From positions 970-7,139 of the forward strand of contig DKMV01000293.1 in assembly GCA_002469605.1 (NCBI GenBank): DNA of 6,170 bases, in the 5' to 3' direction. The DNA comes from Leclercia sp. UBA7405. GTDB lineage: Bacteria; Pseudomonadota; Gammaproteobacteria; Enterobacterales; Enterobacteriaceae. Numbering within the stretch: position 1 is the stretch's first letter; the number at the start of each line of letters is the position of its first letter. The position numbers and the translations under genes were made by a program. This document shows positions 1-5,345 of this stretch, one piece after another. The notes under the pieces were generated by a model. The model worked only from the letters and a program-made list of their open reading frames with translations, had not been told where the DNA came from and ran no database searches.

Positions 1-256
1 TGTCAGCAGCCGGATGAGCGGGGTGTTCGTCACCAGCCATGAGGGTAAAGAGGGCTTTACCGAGCTGACGCTCAGAACGCTCGAGAGCCGCACGCCGCTG
101 CTGCGCTGTCATCGCCAGTATCTGGTGAACATGGCGCACCTCAAAGAGATCCGGCTGGAGGAGAATGGCCAGGCGGAGCTGGTGCTGAAGGCAGGGCAGA
201 CGGTGCCGGTAAGCCGCCGCTACCTGAAGAGTTTGAAAGAGGCGATAGGGCTGTAA
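1..256 (+). CDS. btsR: BtsR (YehT) response regulator, C-terminal LytTR DNA-binding part (5' end missing)
   Basis: Only the last 84 codons are present. The reading frame is open from base 2, so the gene starts before the window, and it ends at TAA 254-256. In E. coli BtsR is the LytTR-family regulator partnered with the histidine kinase BtsS (YehU); it responds to external pyruvate and activates the transporter gene btsT (yjiY). What is visible is the LytTR DNA-binding domain: the segment [19 protein letters not shown], then a strand-rich portion ending [17 protein letters not shown], typical of the family C-terminus. The receiver domain with its phospho-acceptor Asp lies outside the window. 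The match to the remembered E. coli C-terminus is nearly residue for residue. yehS follows 46 bp downstream on the same strand, and no clear promoter or terminator separates them, so co-transcription is likely. The methionine codon at 14 is internal, not a start. Confidence 0.93.
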   Translation, partial: VSSRMSGVFVTSHEGKEGFTELTLRTLESRTPLLRCHRQYLVNMAHLKEIRLEENGQAELVLKAGQTVPVSRRYLKSLKEAIGL

Positions 257-302
257 AACTGATACACTGCGCGCCATTGCATCACCGACATTCGAAGGCT
301 CT

Positions 303-770
303 ATGCTTAGTAACGACATTCTTCGTAGCCTGCGCTACACCCTGAAAGCGAACAACAACGACATGGTGCGCATTCTTGCGCTTGCTGAAATGGAATCCAC
401 CTCTGCCGGTTTCGATACCTGGATGACCAAAGAGGATGAAGAGGGCTTTGTGCGCTGCCCGGACATTATCCTCTCCGGATTCCTGAACGGCCTTATCTAC
501 GATAAGCGCGGCAAAGATGAGTCGGCCCCTGAGCTGGCGCTGGAGCGTCGTGTGAATAACAACACGGTGCTGAAAAAGCTGCGTATCGCCTTCTCCCTGA
601 AAACGGACGATATCCTGGCGATCATGACCGAGCAGAAATTCCGCGTCTCCATGCCGGAGATCACCGCCATGATGCGCGCCCCGGATCATAAGAACTACCG
701 CGAGTGCGGGGATCAGTTTTTGCGCTACTTCCTGCGCGGGCTGACTAACCGCGTTCACAGCGCGAAGTGA
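303..770 (+). CDS. yehS: YehS, DUF1456 family protein of unknown function
   Basis: This 155-residue protein is close to the length of E. coli YehS. The start at 303 is supported by GAAGG at 294-298, four bases before the ATG. The gene ends with two adjacent in-frame stops, TGA then TAA (768-773). The DUF1456 fold appears as a tandem duplication. The first unit (about residues 1-65) begins LRSLRYTLKANNNDMVRILAL and the second (about 85-150) begins LKKLRIAFSLKTDDILAIM. Each carries a matching CPDIILSGFLNGLIYDKRG / CGDQFLRYFLRGL-type end. No signal peptide, membrane segment or catalytic motif is visible, so it is probably a small cytosolic protein. No biochemical function is established to my knowledge. 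It follows btsR as it follows yehT in E. coli, which suggests, but does not show, a link to that regulon. Confidence 0.92.
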   Translation: MLSNDILRSLRYTLKANNNDMVRILALAEMESTSAGFDTWMTKEDEEGFVRCPDIILSGFLNGLIYDKRGKDESAPELALERRVNNNTVLKKLRIAFSLKTDDILAIMTEQKFRVSMPEITAMMRAPDHKNYRECGDQFLRYFLRGLTNRVHSAK

Positions 771-771
771 T

Positions 772-802
772 AAAAAAAGCCGGAGATAATCTCCGGCTTT
801 TT
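772..802. terminator. Bidirectional intrinsic terminator between yehS and metG
   Basis: A perfect 9-bp stem, AGCCGGAGA (778-786) with TCTCCGGCT (790-798), has a TAA loop. An A-tract lies on the left (772-777) and a T-tract on the right (798-802), so each strand reads a GC-rich hairpin followed by a U-run. It begins directly after the yehS stop and ends two bases before the metG stop codon at 805-807. It can therefore end both convergent transcripts and prevent antisense read-through. Confidence 0.93.
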
Positions 803-804
803 CT

Positions 805-2838
805 TTATTTCACCTGCTGACCCGGCTTCGCGCCTTCGTCAGGGCTTAACAGGAAGATATCTTTCCCGCCAGGGCCTGCGGCCATCACCATCCCTTCCGA
901 GATGCCGAAGCGCATTTTGCGTGGCGCCAGGTTGGCAACCATCACCGTCTGGCGACCAATCAGCACCTGCGGATCCGGATAGGCAGAGCGAATGCCGGAG
1001 AAGACGTTACGCTTCTCGCCGCCCAGGTCCAGGGTGAGACGCAGCAGCTTGTCAGAGCCTTCTACGAACTCGGCATTTTCAATCAGCGCCACGCGCAGAT
1101 CGACTTTGGCGAAATCGTCAAAGGTAATGGTTTCCTGAATCGGATCGTCCGCCAGCGGGCCGGTGACCGGGGCAGCTGCAGCTTTCACCTCCTCTTTCGA
1201 GGCTTCAACCAGGGCTTCAACCTGTTTCATCTCGATGCGATTGTACAGCGCCTTGAACGGGTTCACCTTATGGCCGAGCAGCGGCTGCGCGATGGCATCC
1301 CAGCTCAGTTCAGTGTTCAGGAAGGCTTCCGCACGGGTGGCCAGCTGCGGCAGCACCGGCTTCAGGTAGGTCATCAGCACGCGGAAGAGGTTGATCCCCA
1401 TGGAGCAGATCGCCTGCAGATCGGCATCACGGCCTTCCTGTTTCGCAACAACCCAGGGTGCCTGCTCGTCCACATAGCGGTTAGCAAGATCTGCCAGGGC
1501 CATGATTTCACGTACCGCTTTACCAAATTCGCGTGCTTCCCAGGCCTCGCCAATGGTCGCCGCCGCGTCGGTAAAGGTTTTGTAGAGCGCCGGATCCGCC
1601 AGTTCAGCCGCCATCACGCCGTCGAAACGCTTAGCGATAAAGCCTGCGTTACGCGATGCCAGGTTCACCACTTTGTTGACGATGTCGGCGTTCACGCGCT
1701 GCACGAAATCTTCCAGGTTCAGGTCGATATCATCGATACGCGACGAGAGCTTGGCGGTGTAGTAGTAGCGCAGGCTGTCGGCGTCGAAGTGGTTCAGCCA
1801 GGTGCTGGCCTTAATAAAGGTGCCGCGAGATTTGGACATCTTGGCGCCGTTAACGGTGACATAGCCATGCACGAACAGGTTAGTCGGTTTACGGAAGTTG
1901 CTGCCTTCCAGCATTGCCGGCCAGAACAGGCTGTGGAAGTAGACGATATCTTTACCGATAAAGTGATACAGCTCGGCGGTTGAGTCTTTCTGCCAGTACT
2001 CATCGAAGCTAGTGGTGTCGCCGCGCTTGTCGCACAGGTTCTTGAACGAGCCCATGTAGCCGATCGGCGCATCCAGCCAGACGTAGAAATATTTGCCCGG
2101 CGCATTCGGGATTTCAAAGCCGAAGTATGGGGCATCGCGGGAGATATCCCACTGCTGCAGGCCGGATTCAAACCACTCCTGCATTTTGTTCGCGACCTGC
2201 TCCTGCAGCGCGCCGCTGCGGGTCCATGCCTGCAGCATCTCGCTGAAGGAGGGCAGGTCGAAGAAGAAGTGTTCTGAGTCACGCATCTCTGGCGTCGCAC
2301 CGGAAACCACGGATTTCGGCTCGATAAGCTCGGTCGGGCTGTAGGTCGCGCCGCACACTTCGCAGTTATCGCCGTACTGGTCCGGGGATTTACATTTCGG
2401 GCAGGTGCCTTTCACGAAACGGTCCGGCAGGAACATGCCTTTTTCCGGATCGTAGAGCTGAGAGATGGTGCGGTTTTTGATAAAACCATTCTCTTTCAGA
2501 CGGGTATAAATCAGCTCCGACAGCTCGCGGTTCTCGTCGCTGTGCGTGGAGTGGTAGTTATCGTAGCTGATGTCGAAACCGGCGAAGTCGGTCTGATGCT
2601 CCTGACTCATTTCACCGATCATCTGCTCCGGGCTGATGCCGAGCTGCTGCGCTTTCAGCATGATCGGCGTGCCGTGGGCGTCGTCTGCACAGATGAAGTT
2701 GACTTCGTGGCCGCGCATTCGCTGGTAACGGACCCAGACATCAGCCTGGATATGCTCCAGCATGTGGCCGAGGTGGATGGAGCCGTTGGCGTACGGCAGC
2801 GCGCACGTTACCAGAATTTTTTTCGCGACTTGAGTCAT
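805..2838 (-). CDS. metG: Methionyl-tRNA synthetase (MetG)
   Basis: MetG charges tRNA-Met with methionine using ATP (EC 6.1.1.10) in the cytosol and is essential for initiation and elongation. From the chosen start it is 677 residues, the same as E. coli MetG. The class I signature HLGH is at residues 22-25. A zinc-binding knuckle with Cys146, Cys149, Cys159 and Cys162 sits in the connective insertion. The FYVWLDAP active-site stretch is near 251-258, and KMSKS is at 333-337. An anticodon-binding helical domain follows, then a lysine/alanine-rich linker and a C-terminal tRNA-binding (EMAP/Trbp111-like) dimerisation domain from about residue 575. The ATG at 2838 (protein MTQVAKK...) is preferred over the ATG three codons upstream at 2847. 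An AAGAAG purine tract lies about 11 bases before 2838 but only 2 before 2847, and E. coli MetG begins the same way. The gene is convergent with yehS and divergent from mrp. Confidence 0.98.
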   Translation of the reverse strand: MTQVAKKILVTCALPYANGSIHLGHMLEHIQADVWVRYQRMRGHEVNFICADDAHGTPIMLKAQQLGISPEQMIGEMSQEHQTDFAGFDISYDNYHSTHSDENRELSELIYTRLKENGFIKNRTISQLYDPEKGMFLPDRFVKGTCPKCKSPDQYGDNCEVCGATYSPTELIEPKSVVSGATPEMRDSEHFFFDLPSFSEMLQAWTRSGALQEQVANKMQEWFESGLQQWDISRDAPYFGFEIPNAPGKYFYVWLDAPIGYMGSFKNLCDKRGDTTSFDEYWQKDSTAELYHFIGKDIVYFHSLFWPAMLEGSNFRKPTNLFVHGYVTVNGAKMSKSRGTFIKASTWLNHFDADSLRYYYTAKLSSRIDDIDLNLEDFVQRVNADIVNKVVNLASRNAGFIAKRFDGVMAAELADPALYKTFTDAAATIGEAWEAREFGKAVREIMALADLANRYVDEQAPWVVAKQEGRDADLQAICSMGINLFRVLMTYLKPVLPQLATRAEAFLNTELSWDAIAQPLLGHKVNPFKALYNRIEMKQVEALVEASKEEVKAAAAPVTGPLADDPIQETITFDDFAKVDLRVALIENAEFVEGSDKLLRLTLDLGGEKRNVFSGIRSAYPDPQVLIGRQTVMVANLAPRKMRFGISEGMVMAAGPGGKDIFLLSPDEGAKPGQQVK

Positions 2839-2879
2839 AGTAAGCATTACTTCTTTTAGCTGTGAAAAGGGGTTTCGAT

Positions 2880-2956
2880 GTTACCTGAAAGGGAATTACT
2901 ACGCCAAGAAATAAGGGCATCAAACCATAAATGAATAATTGTTACCTGTAGGGTAA
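2880..2956. repeat. Two imperfect copies of a TTACC-N5-GGnAA dyad in the metG-mrp divergent region
   Basis: GTTACCTGAAAGGGAA (2880-2895) and GTTACCTGTAGGGTAA (2941-2956) match at 13 of 16 positions and are spaced 61 bp start to start, roughly six helical turns. Each is also an inverted repeat, perfect in the second copy (TTACC tgtag GGTAA) and imperfect in the first. They bracket the candidate metG promoter at 2895-2923. The sequence shows the repetition; a regulatory role is inference, and no known regulator is assigned. Confidence 0.35.
2895..2923 (-). promoter_or_regulatory. Candidate sigma70 promoter for metG
   Basis: Read on the minus strand, TTGATG (2923-2918) is separated by 17 bp from AGTAAT (2900-2895). 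These match four of six bases in each consensus hexamer with ideal spacing. Initiation would fall near 2888 and give a leader of about 50 bases to the metG ATG. It is the best pair I could find by eye in this gap, but AT-rich promoters are easy to over-call. No equally good pair was found for mrp. Confidence 0.35.
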
Positions 2957-3005
2957 ACTGGGTGGTGACGAATGATTTTTTCAGAACTACAACAAAGGAG
3001 TCGGG

Positions 3006-4115
3006 ATGAGTTCTCAATCCCAGGCCAAATCACCGGAAGCCTTACGAGCAATGGTCGCCGGGACGCTGGCAAATTTTCAGCACCCAACGTTGAAACACAA
3101 TCTCACCACGCTAAAAGCGCTGCACCATGTCGCCTGGCTGGACGATACGCTGCACATTGAGCTGCAGATGCCCTTCGTCTGGCGCAATGCGTTTGAAGCG
3201 CTGAAAGAGCAGACCAGCTCTGAGCTGTTGCGCATTACCGGCGCAAAAGCCATCGACTGGAAGCTTTCGCACTCCATCGCCACGCTGAAGCGCGTGAAGA
3301 ACCAGGCGGGGATCAACGGCGTTAAAAATATTATCGCCGTCAGCTCCGGCAAGGGCGGGGTGGGTAAATCCTCTACCGCGGTCAACCTGGCGCTGGCGCT
3401 GGCCGCCGAAGGGGCGAAAGTCGGTATTCTGGATGCCGATATCTATGGCCCCTCTATCCCTAATATGCTGGGAGCCGAAAATCAGCGCCCAACCTCACCG
3501 GACGGCACCCATATGGCGCCGATTATGGCGCACGGGCTGGCGACCAACTCCATCGGTTATCTGGTAACCGACGACAATGCCATGGTGTGGCGCGGCCCGA
3601 TGGCCAGCAAAGCGCTGATGCAGATGTTGCAGGAGACAATGTGGCCGGATCTCGATTATCTGGTGCTGGATATGCCGCCGGGCACCGGTGACATTCAGCT
3701 GACGCTGGCGCAGAACATTCCGGTAACCGGCGCGGTGGTGGTTACTACGCCACAGGACATCGCCCTTATCGACGCCAAAAAAGGCATCGTGATGTTCGAG
3801 AAAGTGGAAGTGCCGGTGCTGGGTATCGTCGAGAACATGAGCATGCACATCTGCAGCAACTGCGGACACCATGAGCCGATCTTCGGCACCGGTGGCGCAG
3901 AGAAGCTGGCGGAGCAGTATCACACCCAGCTGCTGGGGCAGATGCCTTTGCACATTACGCTGCGTGAAGATCTGGACAGCGGTAAACCTACCGTTGTCAG
4001 CCGTCCGGGCAGTGATTTTGCAGAGATGTATCGCCAGCTGGCTGGGCGCGTTGCGGCGCAGCTTTACTGGCAGGGCGAAGTGATCCCAAGCGAGATCGCC
4101 TTCCGCGCGGTCTAA
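3006..4115 (+). CDS. mrp: Mrp (ApbC/NBP35 family) iron-sulfur cluster carrier ATPase
   Basis: This 369-residue protein has the same length as E. coli Mrp. The start at 3006 has a strong Shine-Dalgarno, AAAGGAG at 2994-3000, five bases upstream. An N-terminal MIP18/DUF59-like domain (about residues 10-95) precedes the P-loop ATPase domain. The deviant Walker A GKGGVGKS is at 115-122, with the extra lysine typical of MinD/ParA-type ATPases. ILDADIYGPSIP is at 141-152 and LDMPPGTGD, the Walker B-like segment, at 221-229. The CSNC motif (Cys283, Cys286) is the pair that bridges a 4Fe-4S cluster between the two subunits of the dimer in this family. Family members bind clusters and pass them to apo-proteins. 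The gene stands divergent from metG, an arrangement shared with E. coli, and ends 15 bp before the stop codon of the opposing acetyltransferase gene. Confidence 0.96.
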   Translation: MSSQSQAKSPEALRAMVAGTLANFQHPTLKHNLTTLKALHHVAWLDDTLHIELQMPFVWRNAFEALKEQTSSELLRITGAKAIDWKLSHSIATLKRVKNQAGINGVKNIIAVSSGKGGVGKSSTAVNLALALAAEGAKVGILDADIYGPSIPNMLGAENQRPTSPDGTHMAPIMAHGLATNSIGYLVTDDNAMVWRGPMASKALMQMLQETMWPDLDYLVLDMPPGTGDIQLTLAQNIPVTGAVVVTTPQDIALIDAKKGIVMFEKVEVPVLGIVENMSMHICSNCGHHEPIFGTGGAEKLAEQYHTQLLGQMPLHITLREDLDSGKPTVVSRPGSDFAEMYRQLAGRVAAQLYWQGEVIPSEIAFRAV

Positions 4116-4147
4116 ACAAACAGGCTGCCCTTAACCGGGCAGCCTGT
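4114..4147 (-). terminator. Intrinsic terminator of the rcnB-acetyltransferase unit, overlapping the end of the coding region
   Basis: A perfect stem pairs CAGGCTGCCC (4121-4130) with GGGCAGCCTG (4137-4146), extended by A4120-T4147, around a six-base TTAACC loop. On the minus strand the hairpin is followed by TTTGTTT (4120-4114), so it should terminate rcnB-acetyltransferase transcripts. On the plus strand no T-run follows, so it is a weaker stop for mrp. The loop contains the acetyltransferase TAA, and the stem encodes its last codons. Confidence 0.85.
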
Positions 4148-4559
4148 AGTGCATCAGATAGTACTCGCCATCCGGGGAGTCCCCCGTCGCTTCGATATGC
4201 CAGCCCATGCGCTGATAAAATTCCACCGCTTTCGTATTCTTCACCAGGCACTTTAAGGCGCCCGTGCTGGTAAAGGTCTGCTGCACATGTTGTAGCAAGG
4301 CTTTACCCGCCCCCATTCCCTGGTAGTGGGGATCCACAAACAGGCAGTGCAGAAAATTATCATTCTCCTGGATGGAGGCGAATCCCACCCGGTGCCCCTT
4401 ATCAATCGCGACCCAGACGGTCTCATTGAGGGTGTCGGCGTCGAAATCTTCAAGACGCCACGCGCGGCCGTCCAGCCAGGGCCAGGCCGCGCGTCGCGCG
4501 TGCAGGTACAGCGTGCGCAGGAAAGGGCGGTCGCTCTCTTCCCAGGGGCGGATCGTCAT
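4131..4559 (-). CDS. GNAT family N-acetyltransferase
   Basis: The product is a 142-residue single-domain protein. GNAT enzymes move the acetyl group of acetyl-CoA to an amine; the substrate here cannot be told from sequence. It opens MTIRPWEESDRPFL, the usual first strand and helix. The acetyl-CoA pyrophosphate-binding motif A is LFVDPHYQGMGAGKALL (residues 73-89, Q/RxxGxG/A at 80-85). Motif B is NTKAVEFYQRMGW (108-120), with the conserved Tyr115 and the final beta strands after it. The frame is open 20 codons further upstream to 4619, but that would overlap rcnB. The ATG at 4559 begins at the normal GNAT N-terminus and lies four bases after the rcnB stop. No strong Shine-Dalgarno precedes it, so translational coupling to rcnB is likely. 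I do not recognise a named E. coli K-12 orthologue. Confidence 0.88.
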   Translation of the reverse strand: MTIRPWEESDRPFLRTLYLHARRAAWPWLDGRAWRLEDFDADTLNETVWVAIDKGHRVGFASIQENDNFLHCLFVDPHYQGMGAGKALLQHVQQTFTSTGALKCLVKNTKAVEFYQRMGWHIEATGDSPDGEYYLMHYRLPG

Positions 4560-4563
4560 GCGC

Positions 4564-4896
4564 TTAGCGGTGATAGAAGATGTCACCGTTATAGGCTTTA
4601 TAGATTTTGCCATCTGCATCGCCTACCAGAACGTAGTTTTCGCCCATATAGGTCCAGTGTGTACCGGCATCAGGGGCGGGCAGATTACGCAAATTGTACT
4701 GCTTGATGGTGTATTCGGGAGTGAGATACTGCGCCGGGGCAAAATCACCAATCTTGTACTTAGTGAAATCGGCCACAAACTCCTGCTCTTCATAAGCCTG
4801 GATGCCCGAGGGGGCCGCAGCGGTTTGTGGAGCAGCAAATGCTGCGCTCGCCAGCGACAACAATGCACCCAGAAGCAGAACGTTACCTTTAGTCAT
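4564..4896 (-). CDS. rcnB: RcnB-type periplasmic nickel/cobalt homeostasis protein
   Basis: The precursor is 110 residues (E. coli RcnB is about 112). A Sec signal peptide is clear: MTKG, a hydrophobic core, and an AFA|AP cleavage site after residue 21. This gives a mature periplasmic protein of about 89 residues. The mature part carries the RcnB-family core, including NLPAPDAGTHWTYMG (residues 71-85) and the ending DGKIYKAYNGDIFYHR. These are nearly the same as I remember from E. coli RcnB (YohN). RcnB helps tune nickel and cobalt efflux alongside the exporter RcnA, without being a transporter itself. The start at 4896 is supported by GGAG five bases upstream; the frame is open 17 codons further to 4947 but would spoil the signal peptide. 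Unlike in E. coli, no rcnA or rcnR is next to it. It heads a two-gene unit with the acetyltransferase. Paralogous RcnB-like proteins exist, so orthology is likely but not certain. Confidence 0.88.
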   Translation of the reverse strand: MTKGNVLLLGALLSLASAAFAAPQTAAAPSGIQAYEEQEFVADFTKYKIGDFAPAQYLTPEYTIKQYNLRNLPAPDAGTHWTYMGENYVLVGDADGKIYKAYNGDIFYHR

Positions 4897-5028
4897 TTTT
4901 TCTCCAGTTTTACTCTTTGCTGTGACGCGTCGTCTATTGTAACCCAACGGGTCAAGAGAGAGTCTATCTTAAGTTTTGCAGGCCGGCGCGTTTGGGGAAA
5001 AAATGTAACAAAGCATACTGCGGCTCCA

Positions 5029-5059
5029 TTGCGCCTCTTTTTTATATTCATGCTATAAA
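5029..5059 (+). promoter_or_regulatory. Candidate extended -10 promoter for the wza-like operon
   Basis: TGCTATAAA (5051-5059) matches the extended -10 form TGnTATAAT at all but the last base. TTGCGC (5029-5034) is a weak -35 with a long 19-bp spacer, which an extended -10 can tolerate. Initiation near 5066 would give a leader of about 280 bases before the wza-like ATG. This is a motif match read by eye in AT-rich sequence, where chance matches are common. Confidence 0.28.
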
Positions 5060-5157
5060 TCTTTAAGCCTCCAACAATAATAAAAAGTACCTTTCTTATT
5101 GATGAATTCTGATTGTGTCCGCTATTGCACTCCCGGATGGTGTTAATTTTTAGAGGC

Positions 5158-5265
5158 ATGATTAAAATGCACCAGTTAATATTGGATTTTCCTTATTGCC
5201 TGTGTTTTAGCGCGTTGGGCAGGTGTTTTTTGCCATGTCATCACGCCAAATTAAATCGTAACTAA
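5158..5265 (+). CDS. Possible small ORF (35 codons) in the leader of the wza-like gene
   Basis: A short frame opens at ATG 5158 and closes at TAA 5263-5265. AGAGG at 5152-5156 is too close to the first ATG (one base) but is ten bases from a second in-frame ATG at 5167, which would give 32 residues. The predicted peptide is hydrophobic in the middle, with four cysteines in FPYCLCFSALGRCFLPCHH. It resembles no family I know. It could be a leader peptide, a small membrane peptide or chance: in AT-rich sequence an open frame of this length is unremarkable. It would end 80 bp before the wza-like start. Confidence 0.15.
   Translation: MIKMHQLILDFPYCLCFSALGRCFLPCHHAKLNRN
5182..5195 (-). promoter_or_regulatory. 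RcsAB-box-like sequence upstream of the wza-like gene
   Basis: On the minus strand, TAAGGAAAATCCAA agrees at 12 of 14 positions with the degenerate RcsAB consensus as I remember it (TRVGAAWAWTSYGV), failing at positions 5 and 13. The Rcs phosphorelay activates colanic acid and other capsule operons, so the location, about 150 bp before an export gene, is sensible. It lies downstream of the candidate promoter at 5029-5059 and on the opposite strand, both of which weaken the call. With a degenerate consensus in AT-rich DNA, a chance match is quite possible. Confidence 0.17.
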
Positions 5266-5345
5266 TTAATTTAATTTATTTTATTCGAAAGTCATAGCGC
5301 TCGGCTTTTGGAAACAACAACATTAGTTTTAGGTCGTTATTATTA

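Larger units (their letters stand above)
4897..5345. other. AT-rich intergenic region between divergent rcnB and the wza-like gene
   Basis: This 449-bp gap has no convincing conserved gene. It serves rcnB on the left and the polysaccharide-export gene on the right. Near rcnB, a TACAAT hexamer on the minus strand (4941-4936) could be its -10, though no good -35 lies 16-18 bp upstream. From about 4955 to 5345 the sequence becomes markedly AT-rich, unlike the flanking genes. It holds an extended -10 motif (5051-5059), a 35-codon small ORF (5158-5265), an RcsAB-box-like sequence (5182-5195) and a 9-bp AT-only inverted repeat, AAATTAAAT (5248-5256) with ATTTAATTT (5269-5277). I see no match to the JUMPstart or ops element common before polysaccharide operons. 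No REP element, IS end or tRNA was seen. Confidence 0.7.

Noticed and set aside
282..758. Open 158-codon frame on the - strand opposite yehS
   Set aside because: It mirrors yehS almost exactly and its translation resembles no family. yehS is the conserved gene.
1753..1771. GGCGGTGTAG inside metG resembling an ops element
   Set aside because: It differs from GGCGGTAG by inserted bases and lies within coding sequence of an unrelated gene on the opposite strand.
1270..1983. Open 237-codon frame on the + strand opposite metG
   Set aside because: It lies wholly within the highly conserved metG gene on the other strand, shows no recognisable domain, and is a usual by-product of GC-rich codon use.
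2838..2847. Upstream metG start at 2847 adding three residues
   Set aside because: The purine tract is only two bases away from that ATG, and the known E. coli protein begins at the position corresponding to 2838.
5019..5042. Possible weak terminator (GGC...GCC followed by a T-run) in the intergenic region
   Set aside because: Only three or four base pairs can form, too weak for an intrinsic terminator; the T-run is part of the general AT-richness.
4372..5058. 228-codon plus-strand frame across the acetyltransferase and rcnB
   Set aside because: It is antisense to two genes with recognisable domains and proper ends, and its product has no family resemblance.
5108..5131. CRP- or FNR-like half-sites around TGATTGTGTCCG
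   Set aside because: Only one half-site matches (TGTGT); the second half lacks the TCACA or ATCAA sequence.
4893..5159. 88-codon minus-strand frame across the rcnB upstream region
   Set aside because: It overlaps the rcnB start and promoter region, has no known domain, and its composition looks like random AT-rich sequence.
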